Source of the DNA: DGNJ01 sp002388905
Lineage (GTDB): Bacteria; Pseudomonadota; Gammaproteobacteria; Pseudomonadales; Porticoccaceae
Direction: 5' to 3'
Assembly: GCA_036843405.1 (NCBI GenBank)
Contig: DAITSJ010000029.1
Location: forward strand, 1 to 36,634
Length of the DNA stretch: 36,634 bases
The notes below the pieces were generated by a model. The model was not told the origin of the DNA. It ran no database searches and saw only the letters and a list, made by a program, of their open reading frames with translations. Below, one piece after another: positions 24,551 to 33,277 of this stretch; the stretch's first letter is position 1; each line of letters starts with the position of its first letter. The translations under genes were made by a program, and so were the position numbers.

Positions 24551-26323
24551 TCAGTTCGCGGGCTTTTCCCGAAGCCGGATATTGAGTTCCCGAAGCTGGG
24601 CATTGCTCACCCCGCCGGGGGCGTCGGTCAGCAGGCAGGTGGCCGTCTGGGTCTTCGGGAAGGCGATAACATCGCGGATGGAGTCGCCGCCCACCATCAG
24701 CATCACCAGCCTGTCGAGACCGAACGCGAGACCGCCGTGGGGAGGGCAACCGTACTTGAGCGCATCCAGCAGGAAGCCGAATTTCTCGTCGGCCTCCTGT
24801 TCGCCAATGCCCAGCACGCGGAACACTTCCCGCTGCATTTGGGGTGAGTGGATGCGGATGGAGCCTCCACCCAGCTCGGTGCCGTTGAGCACCATATCGT
24901 AGGCCTGGGACAGTGCCGCCGCCGGGTCCGCCGCCAGTTCCTCCGGGCTACAGGCGGGACGGGTAAACGGATGGTGAAGCGGCGAGAAGCTGCCGTCCTC
25001 CTCTTCCTCGAACATGGGGAAATCCATCACCCAAAGGGGTGCCCACTGACACGTATAGAGATCGAGATCCTCACCCAGCTTGCAGCGCAGGGCACCCAGG
25101 GCGTCGTTGACAACGGTGGCGCGGTCGGCCCCGAAGAACACCACATCGCCGCTACGAGCCCCGACCCGTTCGAGTATGGCTGCCCGGGTTTGCGTGGGCA
25201 GGAACTTGACGATGGGCGATTGCAGGCCGTTCTCCAGGTCGTCCCGGTCGTTGACCTTGATATAGGCCAGGCCCTTGGCACCGTAAATGCCGACGAAATC
25301 CGTATAGGCATCTATCTGCTTGCGGGACAGAAGGTCGTTGCCGTTGGGTACCCGGAGGGCCACCACCCGTCCCTTGGGGTCCTTCGCCGGACCGGAAAAC
25401 ACCTTGAAATCCACATCCGCCACCAGATCCTTCACTTCCACCAGTTCCAGGGGGATACGCAGGTCCGGCTTGTCCGAACCGTAGCGGGCCATGGCCTCGG
25501 CATGGGTCATACGCGGAAAGGCGCCAAGATCCACGTCCAGCGTGCTGGCGAAGAGTTCGCTGATCAGCTCTTCCGACAGCCGGATGATCTCCTCGTCCTC
25601 GGCAAAGGAGAACTCGATATCCACCTGGGTGAATTCCGGTTGGCGATCGGCGCGCAGGTCCTCGTCCCGGAAGCACTTGGCGATCTGGAAGTAGCGATCC
25701 ACCCCCGACACCATCAGCAGTTGCTTGAACAGTTGAGGAGACTGGGGAAGTGCAAAAAACTTGCCCTCGTGCGTGCGGCTCGGCACCAGGTAGTCCCGCG
25801 CACCCTCCGGCGTGGCCCGGGTCAGCACCGGCGTTTCCACCTCCAGGAAGCCACGGTCGGCGAGGAAGTTACGGATGGCAATGGTCACCCGCGAACGGAA
25901 GCGCAGATTGTCCATCATTTTCTTGCGCCGCAGGTCCAGATAGCGATGGCGCAGGCGCACATCCTCCCCCACCTGAATGTGCTCGTCGAGCTGGAAGGGC
26001 GGTGTTTCCGAGGTGTTGAGAATGGTCAATTCCGTACCGTAAACCTCGATCTCGCCGGTCTTCATATCGGGATTGACAGTCTCCGGCGTACGGGCGCGGA
26101 CGCGACCGGTAACCTGCAGGACGTATTCGCCCCGCACCCGGTCGGCCTCCTGGAAATAGTCGCCGCTGTCGGCGTCAAATACCACCTGGACGATACCTTC
26201 CCGGTCGCGCAGATCGATGAAGATGACGCCGCCGTGATCCCGCCGCCGGTCCACCCAGCCGCAAAGAGTGACCTGGCTGTCGACTGACGAAGCGCGGAGA
26301 TCCCCGCAATAGCCTGTTCGCAT
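24551..26323 (-). CDS. aspS: Aspartate-tRNA ligase AspS
   Basis: AspS charges tRNA-Asp and is a class IIb synthetase. The 590-residue protein has an N-terminal anticodon-binding OB domain (1 to about 105, VTLCGWVDRRRDHGGVIFID). Class II motif 2 includes FRDEDLRADRQPEFTQVD. The bacterial GAD insertion spans about 290-420, and motif 3 (GLAFGLDRLVMLMVGGDSIR) is near the C-terminus. Its length is as in E. coli. Whether it is discriminating or also charges tRNA-Asn cannot be told here. It is transcribed with fmdB and yebC. Confidence 0.97.
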   Translation of the reverse strand: MRTGYCGDLRASSVDSQVTLCGWVDRRRDHGGVIFIDLRDREGIVQVVFDADSGDYFQEADRVRGEYVLQVTGRVRARTPETVNPDMKTGEIEVYGTELTILNTSETPPFQLDEHIQVGEDVRLRHRYLDLRRKKMMDNLRFRSRVTIAIRNFLADRGFLEVETPVLTRATPEGARDYLVPSRTHEGKFFALPQSPQLFKQLLMVSGVDRYFQIAKCFRDEDLRADRQPEFTQVDIEFSFAEDEEIIRLSEELISELFASTLDVDLGAFPRMTHAEAMARYGSDKPDLRIPLELVEVKDLVADVDFKVFSGPAKDPKGRVVALRVPNGNDLLSRKQIDAYTDFVGIYGAKGLAYIKVNDRDDLENGLQSPIVKFLPTQTRAAILERVGARSGDVVFFGADRATVVNDALGALRCKLGEDLDLYTCQWAPLWVMDFPMFEEEEDGSFSPLHHPFTRPACSPEELAADPAAALSQAYDMVLNGTELGGGSIRIHSPQMQREVFRVLGIGEQEADEKFGFLLDALKYGCPPHGGLAFGLDRLVMLMVGGDSIRDVIAFPKTQTATCLLTDAPGGVSNAQLRELNIRLREKPAN

Positions 26324-26365
26324 GAAGCTGTTCCCGATTGATGTGTAGCCGTTGTCGATAAAGTG

Positions 26366-26683
26366 TCAGGAGGAAGAAGAAGCCGCCGGCTTGTCCGGTT
26401 TGCTCTCGGCCTTCTTGTCCGCTTTCTTGTCGCCGCCGTCCGCCTTGTCGCCGGTGCCCGGCTTGGCCGCGGCCTCATCCCCCGCCAGGTTGCGCTTGTT
26501 GCCCTTCTTGAAGTCGGTTTCGTACCAGCCCGACCCGCTGAGCCTGAACGCCGCGGCCGTGAGCTGTTTTTTTAGCGCGGGGCGATCACACTCGGGACAT
26601 TGGACGAGCGGTTCATCGCTCATTTTTTGCAACGCTTCCAGTTCATGGCCGCAGTGCTGACACCGATAGGCATATATAGGCAT
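26366..26683 (-). CDS. FmdB family zinc ribbon protein
   Basis: The small cytoplasmic protein of 105 residues has an N-terminal zinc ribbon with cysteines C8, C11, C29 and C32 (YRCQHCG and QCPEC). A GSGWYETDFK segment typical of the FmdB group comes next. The C-terminal 45 residues are a low-complexity Lys/Asp/Ala/Ser tail, probably disordered. Its function is not established, although the family was named as a putative regulator. It is the first gene of the fmdB-aspS-yebC operon, an order kept in Pseudomonas. Confidence 0.9.
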   Translation of the reverse strand: MPIYAYRCQHCGHELEALQKMSDEPLVQCPECDRPALKKQLTAAAFRLSGSGWYETDFKKGNKRNLAGDEAAAKPGTGDKADGGDKKADKKAESKPDKPAASSSS

Positions 26684-26725
26684 GGCTCTTTTTCCACACG
26701 CGGTAGCGGTAACGAAGGGGCGCGC

Positions 26726-26754
26726 ATTATAACCCAGTGCAACAAAAGTGAGAA
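26726..26754 (-). promoter_or_regulatory. Promoter of fmdB-aspS-yebC
   Basis: A perfect -10 box TATAAT (26726-26731 on the minus strand) is followed by GC-rich sequence. The best -35 candidate is TTCTCA (26749-26754) at 17 bases, which is only a partial match. Placement about 45 bases before the fmdB start is suitable. Confidence 0.6.
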
Positions 26755-27010
26755 AGATGCCGACCCCTTCCGCGGGCCGGAAAAGGTGCGAACGGAACCG
26801 GCAAATTGCCTTTTATTCACGTTTTTTGGGCATTTTTTGCCCTGCGAGCCTATTTTTTCCGGCAAATCTATTGCTTGAGAGAACTCGATGCTTTATATAT
26901 GGACCCGGTTGCTGCTGTACTTCCCGATATCCACAAAAACAGGGGGGCGAGTACAGGCTGCCGCAAATCAACTCAAATCATTCTCAGGCAAGCATAAAGG
27001 GATATCTCTT
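26755..27010. other. Intergenic region upstream of the HU-like gene
   Basis: With the fmdB leader, this makes a stretch of over 300 bases without a supported gene. It is T-rich between 26808 and 26860. It contains a small stem GGGCA/TGCCC with a T-loop at 26828-26842. A weak promoter candidate is TTGCTT (26871-26876) with TATATA (26894-26899) at 17 bases. The leader to the ATG at 27011 would then be about 105 bases. An AAAGGGA ribosome binding site precedes the start. Confidence 0.45.
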
Positions 27011-27415
27011 ATGGCCACCAAAAAAGCACCTGCGAAAAAAGCAGCGAAAAAAGCTCCTGCAACCAAAGCGGCCGCCAAGGCACCCGCCAAGAAATTGACG
27101 GCGGTGAAGGAAAAATACACCAAGACCCAGATCGTCAACGAACTGGCAGAGAATACCGGACTCAGCAAGAAGGAAGTCAACTCGGTCATCGACAATCTCG
27201 GGGATGTTATTGAGCGCCACATCAAGAAGCGGGCGGTGGGCGAATTCACCCTGCCCGGCCTGATGAAAATCAAGACGGTGAAAAAGCCCGCGCGCAAAGC
27301 CCGCAAGGGAATCAACCCCTTCACCGGCGAGGAAACAACATTCAAGGCCAAGCCCGCCAGCACCACCGTCAAGGTGCAGCCCTTGAAGAAACTCAAGGAC
27401 ATGGCCAACAGCTAG
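27011..27415 (+). CDS. HU-family DNA-binding protein with Lys/Ala/Pro-rich N-terminal tail
   Basis: A nucleoid-type protein of 134 residues. Residues 1-38 are a basic low-complexity tail of KKA, KAP and AAK units, like the tails of AlgP or histone H1-like proteins. From about residue 39 it follows the HU fold. Helices include TKTQIVNELAENTGLSKKEV, then LPGLMKIKTVKKPARKARKG and the INPFTGEE arm tip, then the closing VQPLKKLKDM helix. Family assignment is good; a specific role (compaction or regulation) is inference. It stands alone with a hairpin terminator behind it, convergent with the HIT gene. Confidence 0.88.
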   Translation: MATKKAPAKKAAKKAPATKAAAKAPAKKLTAVKEKYTKTQIVNELAENTGLSKKEVNSVIDNLGDVIERHIKKRAVGEFTLPGLMKIKTVKKPARKARKGINPFTGEETTFKAKPASTTVKVQPLKKLKDMANS

Positions 27416-27435
27416 GTTCGCCGACGGCGATCAAC

Positions 27436-27457
27436 AACCCCGGCCACGGCCGGGGTT
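27436..27457. terminator. Hairpin terminator between the HU-like and HIT genes
   Basis: AACCCCGGC and GCCGGGGTT form a perfect 9-bp stem with a CACG loop, followed by ATTCTTT on the plus strand. It lies between convergent genes and may serve both, although the T tract is imperfect on both sides. Confidence 0.7.
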
Positions 27458-27475
27458 ATTCTTTGCGAACAGCGC

Positions 27476-27901
27476 TTAGCCGGTTTCCCGGAACCCCTCG
27501 CCGCGCAACACCGAAAGCAGGTCGCCCACGCGCTCCGTGCGCAATTCCTCGGTATAGTCTCCGGGCGGCGCCGCGCCCCACACGGGACCCGGCCAGGCCA
27601 CATCCCCCTCGTAGCGGACAATGTGGTGAACATGCAGTTGCGCCACCTGGTTGCCCAGCGCCGCGATATTGAGCTTATCGCCCGAAAAGACGTCCATAAG
27701 TGCTTCCGAGAGGCGGCAGGACTCCTCCAGCAGTTGGCCGCGGTCCGCCAGGGCCAGTTGATAGATCTCACGCATGCGGGGGCGCTGCGGCACCAGGATA
27801 AACCAGGGATAATTGGCGTCCCGGCTCATGAGCAGCAGGCTCAGGTCGAAAGCGCCAAGGGTCCAGGTATCCGACGCCAGTTTGGGGTCCAGTTCGAACA
27901 T
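27476..27901 (-). CDS. HIT domain protein
   Basis: The 141-residue protein belongs to the histidine triad superfamily of nucleotide hydrolases and transferases. The motif is QLHVHHIVRY with H90, H92 and H93, so the third histidine is shifted from the canonical H-x-H-x-H pattern. It is followed by DVAWPGPVWG, a feature of a proteobacterial HIT subgroup. The N-terminal half contains ANYPWFILVPQRPRMREIYQ, typical of the fold. It is divergent from proS. The substrate is unknown. Confidence 0.88.
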   Translation of the reverse strand: MFELDPKLASDTWTLGAFDLSLLLMSRDANYPWFILVPQRPRMREIYQLALADRGQLLEESCRLSEALMDVFSGDKLNIAALGNQVAQLHVHHIVRYEGDVAWPGPVWGAAPPGDYTEELRTERVGDLLSVLRGEGFRETG

Positions 27902-28053
27902 TATCGCCCTCAGTGCGGTAACAGCCTATGGTTGCCATCATCGCCCACCACCCCTTTTTTCTCAAGCCGCCGCCGGCCAATTGCCCCTGTACTCGGAACC
28001 CGTGGCGGGTAAAATAGCGCGAAATTCTCAAAGCCGACGCACCAAGGGAAGCC

Positions 28054-29784
28054 ATGCGAGCCAGCCACTACCTGATCAGCACCCTCAAGGAGACCCCCGC
28101 CGACGCCGAAATCATCAGCCACCAGCTGATGCTCAGGGCCGGCATGATCCGCAAACTGGCATCCGGCCTGTACACCTGGCTGCCCCTGGGCCTGCGCGTT
28201 TTGCGCAAGGTGGAGGCGGTGATTCGCGAGGAAATGGACAAAGCGGGCGCCCAGGAAGTCCTGATGCCCATGGTTCAGCCCGCCGACCTGTGGCGGGAGT
28301 CGGGACGCTGGGACGAGTACGGCCCGGAATTGCTGCGCATTGCCGATCGCCATGAACGTGACTTCTGCCTGGGCCCCACCCACGAAGAAGTCATCACCGA
28401 CCTGATCCGCAACGAGTTGCGCAGCTACAAGCAGCTACCGGCGAACTTCTACCAGATCCAGACCAAGTTCCGGGACGAAATCCGACCCCGCTTTGGCATC
28501 ATGCGCGCCCGTGAATTCCTGATGAAGGATGCCTATTCCTTTCACCTGGGCCAGGACAGCCTGCAGAAAACCTACGAGGTGATGCACCGGACCTACTGCA
28601 ATATCTTCGACCGGCTGGGCCTGGATTATCGCCCGGTGCTGGCGGACACCGGCAGTATCGGCGGCAGTTTTTCCCACGAGTTCCATGTGCTGGCCGATTC
28701 CGGTGAGGACGCCATCGCCTTTTCCACGGAGAGCGACTACGCCGCCAATATCGAGAAGGCCGAGGCCCTGCCGACACCACCGGCGACGGCTTCCGAAAAG
28801 ACCGAGCGCCGGGAGGTCGAGACCCCGGGAATCGCCACCATTGCCGAGGTCAGCGACTTTCTCGGCGTACCCGTCGACCACACCGTCAAGACCCTCATCG
28901 TCGAGGGCGACGAGCCCGGCCAACTGATCGCCCTGGTGGTGCGCGGCGATCACGAGCTCAATGACGTCAAGGCCGAAAAGCTCGAGGGTGTCGCCGCCCC
29001 CCTGCAATTTGCCGACGAAAAAGCGGTGCGCCAGAAGCTGGGCTGCGGCACCGGCTCCCTGGGACCTGTGGGCCTGGCCATTCCGGTTATCGTCGATCGC
29101 AGCGCCGCGGTCCTGCAGAGCTTTGTCTGCGGCGCCAACCGGGATGGCTACCATCTCCAGGGCGTCAACTGGGAGCGGGACTGCCCGGAAAGCCAGCAAG
29201 TCGAGGATATCCGCTCGGTGGTGGCGGGCGACCCCAGTCCGGACGGCAGGGGACATCTGGAAATCCGCCGCGGCATCGAGGTCGGCCATATCTTCCAGCT
29301 GGGCCATAAATACAGCGAAGCCATGGGCGCCCGGGTCCTGGATGAATCCGGCAAAGAACAGACCCTGGCCATGGGCTGCTACGGTATCGGCGTCAGTCGC
29401 ATCGTCGCCTCCGCCATCGAGCAGAACCACGACGAGCGGGGCATCATATGGCCCGACGCCATAGCGCCTTTTCAGGTCGCCATCGTACCCATCAACGCCC
29501 ACAAATCGGAACCGGTTCGCAAATGTTGCGAGACACTTTATGACGAGCTCACCGATGCCGGTTACGATGTCCTGCTAATGGACGAAGACAAGGCCCGCCT
29601 CGGCGTCATGCTTGCCGATGTGGAGCTTATGGGCATTCCCCACCGGCTGGTGGTGGGTGATCGGGGACTGGAAAAAGAGTCCGTGGAATACAAGGGGCGG
29701 CGCGATAGTGACAACCTCGACATTCCCATCAAACAGCTTGTCGATTTCCTGCTGGGCAAGACCGATCCGGGGACGGGCAACTAG
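28054..29784 (+). CDS. proS: Proline-tRNA ligase ProS (bacterial type)
   Basis: ProS charges tRNA-Pro. The 576-residue protein starts MRASHYLISTLKETPADAEI. It has class II motif 2 (FRDEIRPRFGIMRAREFLMKD) and the bacterial editing insertion (INS, about 225-400) between motifs 2 and 3. Motif 3 (MGCYGIGVSRIVASAIEQNHD) and a C-terminal anticodon domain follow. An AGGGAAG ribosome binding site precedes the ATG. A TAAAAT -10 box lies at 28010-28015, but no good -35 box accompanies it. It is close to the next gene, a lytic transglycosylase. Confidence 0.97.
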   Translation: MRASHYLISTLKETPADAEIISHQLMLRAGMIRKLASGLYTWLPLGLRVLRKVEAVIREEMDKAGAQEVLMPMVQPADLWRESGRWDEYGPELLRIADRHERDFCLGPTHEEVITDLIRNELRSYKQLPANFYQIQTKFRDEIRPRFGIMRAREFLMKDAYSFHLGQDSLQKTYEVMHRTYCNIFDRLGLDYRPVLADTGSIGGSFSHEFHVLADSGEDAIAFSTESDYAANIEKAEALPTPPATASEKTERREVETPGIATIAEVSDFLGVPVDHTVKTLIVEGDEPGQLIALVVRGDHELNDVKAEKLEGVAAPLQFADEKAVRQKLGCGTGSLGPVGLAIPVIVDRSAAVLQSFVCGANRDGYHLQGVNWERDCPESQQVEDIRSVVAGDPSPDGRGHLEIRRGIEVGHIFQLGHKYSEAMGARVLDESGKEQTLAMGCYGIGVSRIVASAIEQNHDERGIIWPDAIAPFQVAIVPINAHKSEPVRKCCETLYDELTDAGYDVLLMDEDKARLGVMLADVELMGIPHRLVVGDRGLEKESVEYKGRRDSDNLDIPIKQLVDFLLGKTDPGTGN

Positions 29785-29827
29785 GGTGTGCCGGCCTGGA
29801 GCGGGTAAACGGCTCCGGGATATCGCC

Positions 29828-30376
29828 ATGCTGCTGGCCTGGTTCTGGCTGGCAACCGCCGGGGCCGAACCGGTCGATCACTGGGAGGTGGATACCGAAC
29901 TTCTGGCCTTGCTCAGGGAGACAGTGGCCGGCGCCGAAAGCTTTACCGACCGCTACGACGCGGAGGTCTGGCTGCTGGACAAGTCCACCGAACTGGCCCC
30001 CTTTATCGATGACAAGGCAAAACGCCTCGAATTGCTGGGCAAGATCCATCGGGAGGCCAAACGGGCCGGCCTGCAACCGGAGGTGGTGCTTGCCCTGATC
30101 GAGGTGGAGAGCGGTTTCAACCGCTACGCCGTATCCCGGGTCGGCGCCCAGGGCCTGATGCAGGTTATGCCCTTCTGGAAAAAGGAGATCGGCCGGCCGG
30201 AGGACAACCTGATCAACCCCGACGTCAATCTCCGCTACGGCTGCACCATCCTCAAGTACTATCTGGAAAAATCCGGCGGCCGCCTGGCCGAGGCGCTGGC
30301 ACGCTACAACGGCAGCTACGGGCAAAACTGGTACCCGGAGAGGGTACTGGTGGCCTGGGAAAAACGCTGGCGATAA
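29828..30376 (+). CDS. Small lytic transglycosylase (SLT domain), exported
   Basis: The 182-residue protein has a short signal peptide (MLLAWFWLATAGAEP) and a C-terminal SLT goose-lysozyme-type domain. The motif LIEVESGFNRYAVSRVGAQG with GLMQVMP contains the catalytic glutamate E94, and the NPDVNLRYGCTILKYYL and ALARYNGSYG segments complete the fold. It cleaves peptidoglycan glycan strands in the periplasm. The start is uncertain: a GTG at 29786, right after the proS stop, would give a longer, more basic signal peptide. It probably shares the proS transcript. Confidence 0.9.
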   Translation: MLLAWFWLATAGAEPVDHWEVDTELLALLRETVAGAESFTDRYDAEVWLLDKSTELAPFIDDKAKRLELLGKIHREAKRAGLQPEVVLALIEVESGFNRYAVSRVGAQGLMQVMPFWKKEIGRPEDNLINPDVNLRYGCTILKYYLEKSGGRLAEALARYNGSYGQNWYPERVLVAWEKRWR

Positions 30377-30424
30377 TGCGGGAGCCGGTGGCCGCCTGAA
30401 AGTCGGCCTGACCCGGGGAAAGCG

Positions 30425-31339
30425 TCAGGGCATCCCGTCGACATCCTCGGGTTTTTCCACCACCTGGGCCGGCACCAGGTCGTCCCGATCTATACGCAGG
30501 GCCAGTATCAGGTTGGCGGCCACGTAAATGGAGGAGAAGGTCCCGACCAGCACACCGATAATCAGGGCCGTGGCGAAATTATGAATCAACTCGCCGCCCA
30601 GGAAAAACAGTGCCAGCAACACCAGCAAAGTCGTCCCCGATGTGTAGAGAGTCCTGACCAGCACCTGGGTCAGAGACTCGTTGATGATTTCAACGGGATC
30701 CTCGATACGGGTCAGGCGGAAGTTCTCGCGGATGCGGTCGTAAACAATAATGGTATCGTTGAGGGAATACCCGATCACCGCGAGCACCGCCGCCAGCACC
30801 GTCAGGTCGAAGTCCCAGTGGAAAAAAGAAAACAGGCCCACGGTAATAATGACGTCGTGCAGCAGGGCCGTCACGGCACCGATGGCGAACTTGTACTGGA
30901 AGCGAATGGACACATAGAGCATAACCACGGCAAGCGCCGCCAGGATGGCGAGACCGCCGTCATCGCGCAACTCCTCACCCACCTGCGGTCCGACAAACTC
31001 GACCCGACGCACCGTCACCTCGCGCCCCCCCGCCGACAGGGCGGAGAGCACCTCGCTTTCCATGCCTTCCCGGGCCTCGCCCTGGAACTTGATCAGTACA
31101 TCCCGGGGCGACCCGAAATGCACCACCACCGGATTCTCAAAACCGGCGGCATCCAGCTGCCGGCGCACCTCGGCCAGTTCCGCGTCACGGGCGTAACCCA
31201 CCTCGATCTGGGTGCCGCCGGTAAAATCGAGGCCCAGGGAAAGGCCCCGGGTGGCCAGCGAAACCAGAGAGGCCAATACCAGCACAACGGACAGGACGGC
31301 AAACAACTTGCGCCACTTCATGTAGTTGATCGTGTTCAT
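30425..31339 (-). CDS. secF: Protein translocase subunit SecF
   Basis: SecF forms the SecDF complex, which uses the proton gradient to pull exported proteins across the inner membrane. The 304-residue protein has a first helix after MKWRKLFAVL, the conserved GLDFTGGTQIEVGY segment, and five further helices in the C-terminal half. That half carries VIGYSLNDTIIVYDRIREN and TTLLVLLALFFLGGELIHNF. The ATG at 31339 is chosen; M7 (MKWRKLF) is an alternative. It lies eight bases after secD. Confidence 0.96.
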   Translation of the reverse strand: MNTINYMKWRKLFAVLSVVLVLASLVSLATRGLSLGLDFTGGTQIEVGYARDAELAEVRRQLDAAGFENPVVVHFGSPRDVLIKFQGEAREGMESEVLSALSAGGREVTVRRVEFVGPQVGEELRDDGGLAILAALAVVMLYVSIRFQYKFAIGAVTALLHDVIITVGLFSFFHWDFDLTVLAAVLAVIGYSLNDTIIVYDRIRENFRLTRIEDPVEIINESLTQVLVRTLYTSGTTLLVLLALFFLGGELIHNFATALIIGVLVGTFSSIYVAANLILALRIDRDDLVPAQVVEKPEDVDGMP

Positions 31340-31347
31340 AGCAGCCC

Positions 31348-33201
31348 CTAAATCCAGAGAGTCTCGAGACGGCGCCGGCCATAGATCAGATTGACCATGG
31401 CCCGGGTGCCGATAATGGCGGTGAACATCGAAGTAAGAATCCCCAGGGACAACACCACGGCGAAGCCCTGCACCGGCCCGGAGCCTATGGCGTAGAGGAT
31501 GACGGCGACGATCAGGGTGGTGAGATTGGCGTCGACAATGGAGACATGGGCCCGCTCGTAACCGGCAGCGATGGCCGCGTGGGGGGACAGGCCGTTTTTC
31601 CATTCCTCCTTGATGCGCGAGAAAATCAGCACATTGGCGTCCACTGCCATACCCAGGGTCAGCACGATGCCGGCGATGCCGGGAAGGGTCAGGGTCGCCC
31701 CGAGCAACGACATGGCCGCCACCAGCAGGACCAGGTTCATGGCCAGCGCCAGGTTGGCGATAACGCCGAAGACCCGGTAAACAAGCAGCATGAAAATCAC
31801 CACCATCACCATACCGATGATCACCGAGTCGACACCCCTGGCGATGTTCTCCGCGCCCAGGGAGGGGCCGATGGTCCGTTCCTGGACAAAATACATGGGT
31901 GCGGCCAGGGCGCCGGCACGCAACAGCAGGGCCAGCTCCGAGGCCTCCGTGGCACTGTCGAGTCCGGTTATCCGGAACTGCACGCCCAGGGCGCTGCGGA
32001 TGGTGGCCAGACTGATGATTTTCTTCTCCTCCGTCTGGACCGGCACGGTGACGGTCTCGCCCTCTTCATTGACCTTTTCCTCCAGGCGGGTGCGGGTTTC
32101 TATAAAGAGGACACCGAGGCGTCGGCCGACATTGTTGCGGGTGGCGTAGTTCATTTCCCGGCCGCCCTCGCTATCCAGGCTGATATTCACCTGGGGCATG
32201 CCGTTTTCGTCAAAACCGATGGAGGCATTGCTGACCTGGTCGCCGGTGATGACCACGTCCTCTTCCAGCCAGGCGGCGCGCGGCCTGGTGTCGGGGTCCC
32301 GGAAGGGAAATTCCTCGGCATCGGGTCCACCCGGTTTTTCCGCCTCGAGGCGGAATTCCAGGTTCGCCGTCTTGCCGATAATTCGCTTGGCGGCGGCGGT
32401 GTCCTGGACACCGGGCAATTCCACGACAATGCGGTTGGCGCCCTGGCGCTGGACGATAGGCTCGGAAACACCCAGTTCATTGACCCTGTTACGCAGCGTG
32501 GTGAGATTCTGGCCGACCGCGTACTCCTCCTTTTCCTCGATGACATTCTCAAGGACGGTCAGCCGCAGGTAGAAACGCCCGTCATCGCGGCTTCGCTCCA
32601 GGGCCATATCGGGAAAGTTGTCGGCAACGATATCGACAGCCCGCTCACGCCACTCCTCCCGGGTAAAGAGCGCGACGATGCTGTTGCCCTCCCGGTTGAC
32701 GGCGCGATAGCGGGCATCCTCCTCCCGGAAGGCTTTTTTAAGCTCACTGACCTGGGTATCCAGGTATTTGGTGACCACCTTGTCGGTATCCACCTGGAGC
32801 AGGAAGTGCACCCCGCCACTCAGGTCGAGGCCCAGTTTCATGGACTCGGCCCCCAGGGCTGCCAGCCAGTCGGGCGTGGTGGGCGCCAGGTTCAGTGCCA
32901 CCACGTACTGGGGCCCCAGCACCTCCTGGAGAGCCTCCTTGGCGCGCAACTGATCCTCCTGCTTTTTCAGCCGGATCATCAGCGTGCCATCCTCCACGGC
33001 CTCCCGGGTGTAGGGGATATCCCGTGATTCCAGGGCCTGCTCCACCCGGCTTATCAGTTGCTCCCCGATAACCGTGCCACCGCTTTGACCGGCAATCTGG
33101 ACCGCCGGATCCGGTGCATAGAGGTTGGGCGCGGCGTAGATCAAGCCGACGGCCAGGACCAGCAACACCAAAAGATATTTCCAGAATGGATAGGGTTTCA
33201 T
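31348..33201 (-). CDS. secD: Protein translocase subunit SecD
   Basis: SecD is the larger subunit of the SecDF export motor. The 617-residue protein has an N-terminal helix (about 7-25) and the LGLDLSGGVHFLLQVD motif. A large periplasmic P1 domain follows, with RNRVNELGVSEPIVQRQGAN. Five C-terminal helices include GIAGIVLTLGMAVDANVLIF with its conserved aspartate. The ATG at 33201 gives the usual length. The alternative ATG at 33237 lies inside the -10 box of the promoter and cannot be in the transcript. The usual upstream gene yajC is absent. Confidence 0.97.
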   Translation of the reverse strand: MKPYPFWKYLLVLLVLAVGLIYAAPNLYAPDPAVQIAGQSGGTVIGEQLISRVEQALESRDIPYTREAVEDGTLMIRLKKQEDQLRAKEALQEVLGPQYVVALNLAPTTPDWLAALGAESMKLGLDLSGGVHFLLQVDTDKVVTKYLDTQVSELKKAFREEDARYRAVNREGNSIVALFTREEWRERAVDIVADNFPDMALERSRDDGRFYLRLTVLENVIEEKEEYAVGQNLTTLRNRVNELGVSEPIVQRQGANRIVVELPGVQDTAAAKRIIGKTANLEFRLEAEKPGGPDAEEFPFRDPDTRPRAAWLEEDVVITGDQVSNASIGFDENGMPQVNISLDSEGGREMNYATRNNVGRRLGVLFIETRTRLEEKVNEEGETVTVPVQTEEKKIISLATIRSALGVQFRITGLDSATEASELALLLRAGALAAPMYFVQERTIGPSLGAENIARGVDSVIIGMVMVVIFMLLVYRVFGVIANLALAMNLVLLVAAMSLLGATLTLPGIAGIVLTLGMAVDANVLIFSRIKEEWKNGLSPHAAIAAGYERAHVSIVDANLTTLIVAVILYAIGSGPVQGFAVVLSLGILTSMFTAIIGTRAMVNLIYGRRRLETLWI

Positions 33202-33235
33202 CGCCAGCGCTCTTGGGCCTGTGTAAAAGCGAGCC

Positions 33236-33241
33236 ATTATA
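33236..33241 (-). promoter_or_regulatory. -10 box of the secD-secF promoter
   Basis: On the minus strand TATAAT is a perfect -10 box about 35 bases upstream of the secD ATG. The -35 region at 17 bases (33259-33264) reads TATAAC, a poor match, and overlaps the inverted repeat described separately. A promoter here makes sense because secD is no longer downstream of yajC. Confidence 0.6.
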
Positions 33242-33260
33242 GGGGAATTAACCGGGGGGT

Positions 33261-33277
33261 TATAGCCCGCGGCTATA
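33261..33277. repeat. Inverted repeat upstream of secD, operator candidate
   Basis: TATAGCC-CGC-GGCTATA has perfect 7-bp arms and a 3-base centre. It overlaps the -35 position of the secD promoter, where a repressor or activator dimer could bind. The binding protein is unknown. Confidence 0.55.

Noticed and set aside
31546..33027. Long plus-strand open frame opposite secD
   Set aside because: secD is unmistakable on the other strand; the frame is a shadow with no ribosome binding site or domain.
33202..33237. Upstream ATG start for secD at 33237
   Set aside because: That ATG overlaps the TATAAT -10 box, so it would lie outside the transcript; the ATG at 33201 also gives the family length.
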